DNA of 36,913 bases from DATFPK01 sp035264885. GTDB taxonomy: Bacteria; Actinomycetota; Thermoleophilia; Solirubrobacterales; 70-9. The position numbers and the translations under genes are program-made. Shown here in pieces: positions 36,897 through 36,913 of the stretch (positions are counted from its first letter, which is position 1; each line of letters opens with the position of its first letter). The stretch is from the NCBI GenBank assembly GCA_035264885.1, contig DATFPK010000105.1, positions 1 to 36,913 of the forward strand, read 5' to 3'. Below the pieces are notes generated by a model. That model saw nothing but the letters and a program-made list of their open reading frames with translations. It searched no databases and had not been told where the DNA came from.

Positions 36897-36913
36897 GCCC
36901 GCATACGTTGACA

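Overview
This window is a stretch of high-GC bacterial chromosome, most likely from an actinobacterium of the Thermoleophilia/Solirubrobacterales type. The grounds are the strong GC bias at third codon positions, a HemQ-type chlorite dismutase-fold protein, a PimA-like glycosyltransferase, DUF3618 and Holin-X proteins, PQQ-type sugar dehydrogenases in tandem, and many genes whose TANNNT -10 box lies only 6-9 nt before the start codon (leaderless promoters). No rRNA, tRNA, CRISPR array, integrase or transposase was seen. The lineage is an inference.

Layout. 1-7.7 kb: an acyl-CoA catabolic island. A SnoaL-like protein and an acyl-CoA dehydrogenase run leftward; an enoyl-CoA hydratase, an acyl-CoA carboxylase carboxyltransferase subunit, a BKACE beta-keto acid cleavage enzyme, an alpha-methylacyl-CoA racemase-like protein and a MerR regulator run rightward. 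Inside this operon, on the opposite strand, sits a four-helix-bundle (23S rRNA intervening-sequence-type) gene bracketed by inverted arrays of a degenerate heptamer. A second, gene-less pair of the same inverted arrays lies 0.9 kb further on, at the other end of the BKACE gene. This is the most unusual structure in the window.

7.7-12.2 kb: a decayed trypsin-like protease, a nitrilase-family amidase with a TetR regulator and a likely operator, three small envelope proteins, and an AI-2E-type permease. 12.2-14.1 kb: peptide deformylase, a tandem-ACT protein and DegV (leftward). 14.1-16.7 kb: a sugar-epimerase-like SDR, a small GST-fold protein, an ErpA/IscA A-type Fe-S carrier, a methyltransferase remnant, and a Grx4 glutaredoxin/BolA pair. 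16.7-20.0 kb: a propeller protein, a small lipoprotein, FprA-type ferredoxin-NADP reductase and HemQ. 20.0-24.2 kb: a large secreted/membrane protein and a glycosyltransferase fused to an LPG-synthase-type membrane domain. 24.2-25.1 kb: a DUF892 ferritin-like gene broken by an in-frame amber codon, with a Ser/Arg tail and a SigB/SigF-like promoter. 25.1-28.9 kb: a LysE remnant and B12-dependent methionine synthase preceded by a SAM-I riboswitch whose P1 helix overlaps the ribosome binding site. 29.0-32.0 kb: a secreted CSLREA beta-helix protein and an aldehyde dehydrogenase. 32.1-36.9 kb: an operon of four tandem secreted glucose/sorbosone dehydrogenase paralogues.

Several genes are decaying (S1 protease, methyltransferase fragment, LysE fragment, DUF892). 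Convergent gene pairs are closed by GC-rich inverted repeats that often contain the stop codons themselves. All calls come from reading the sequence; no database search was run.
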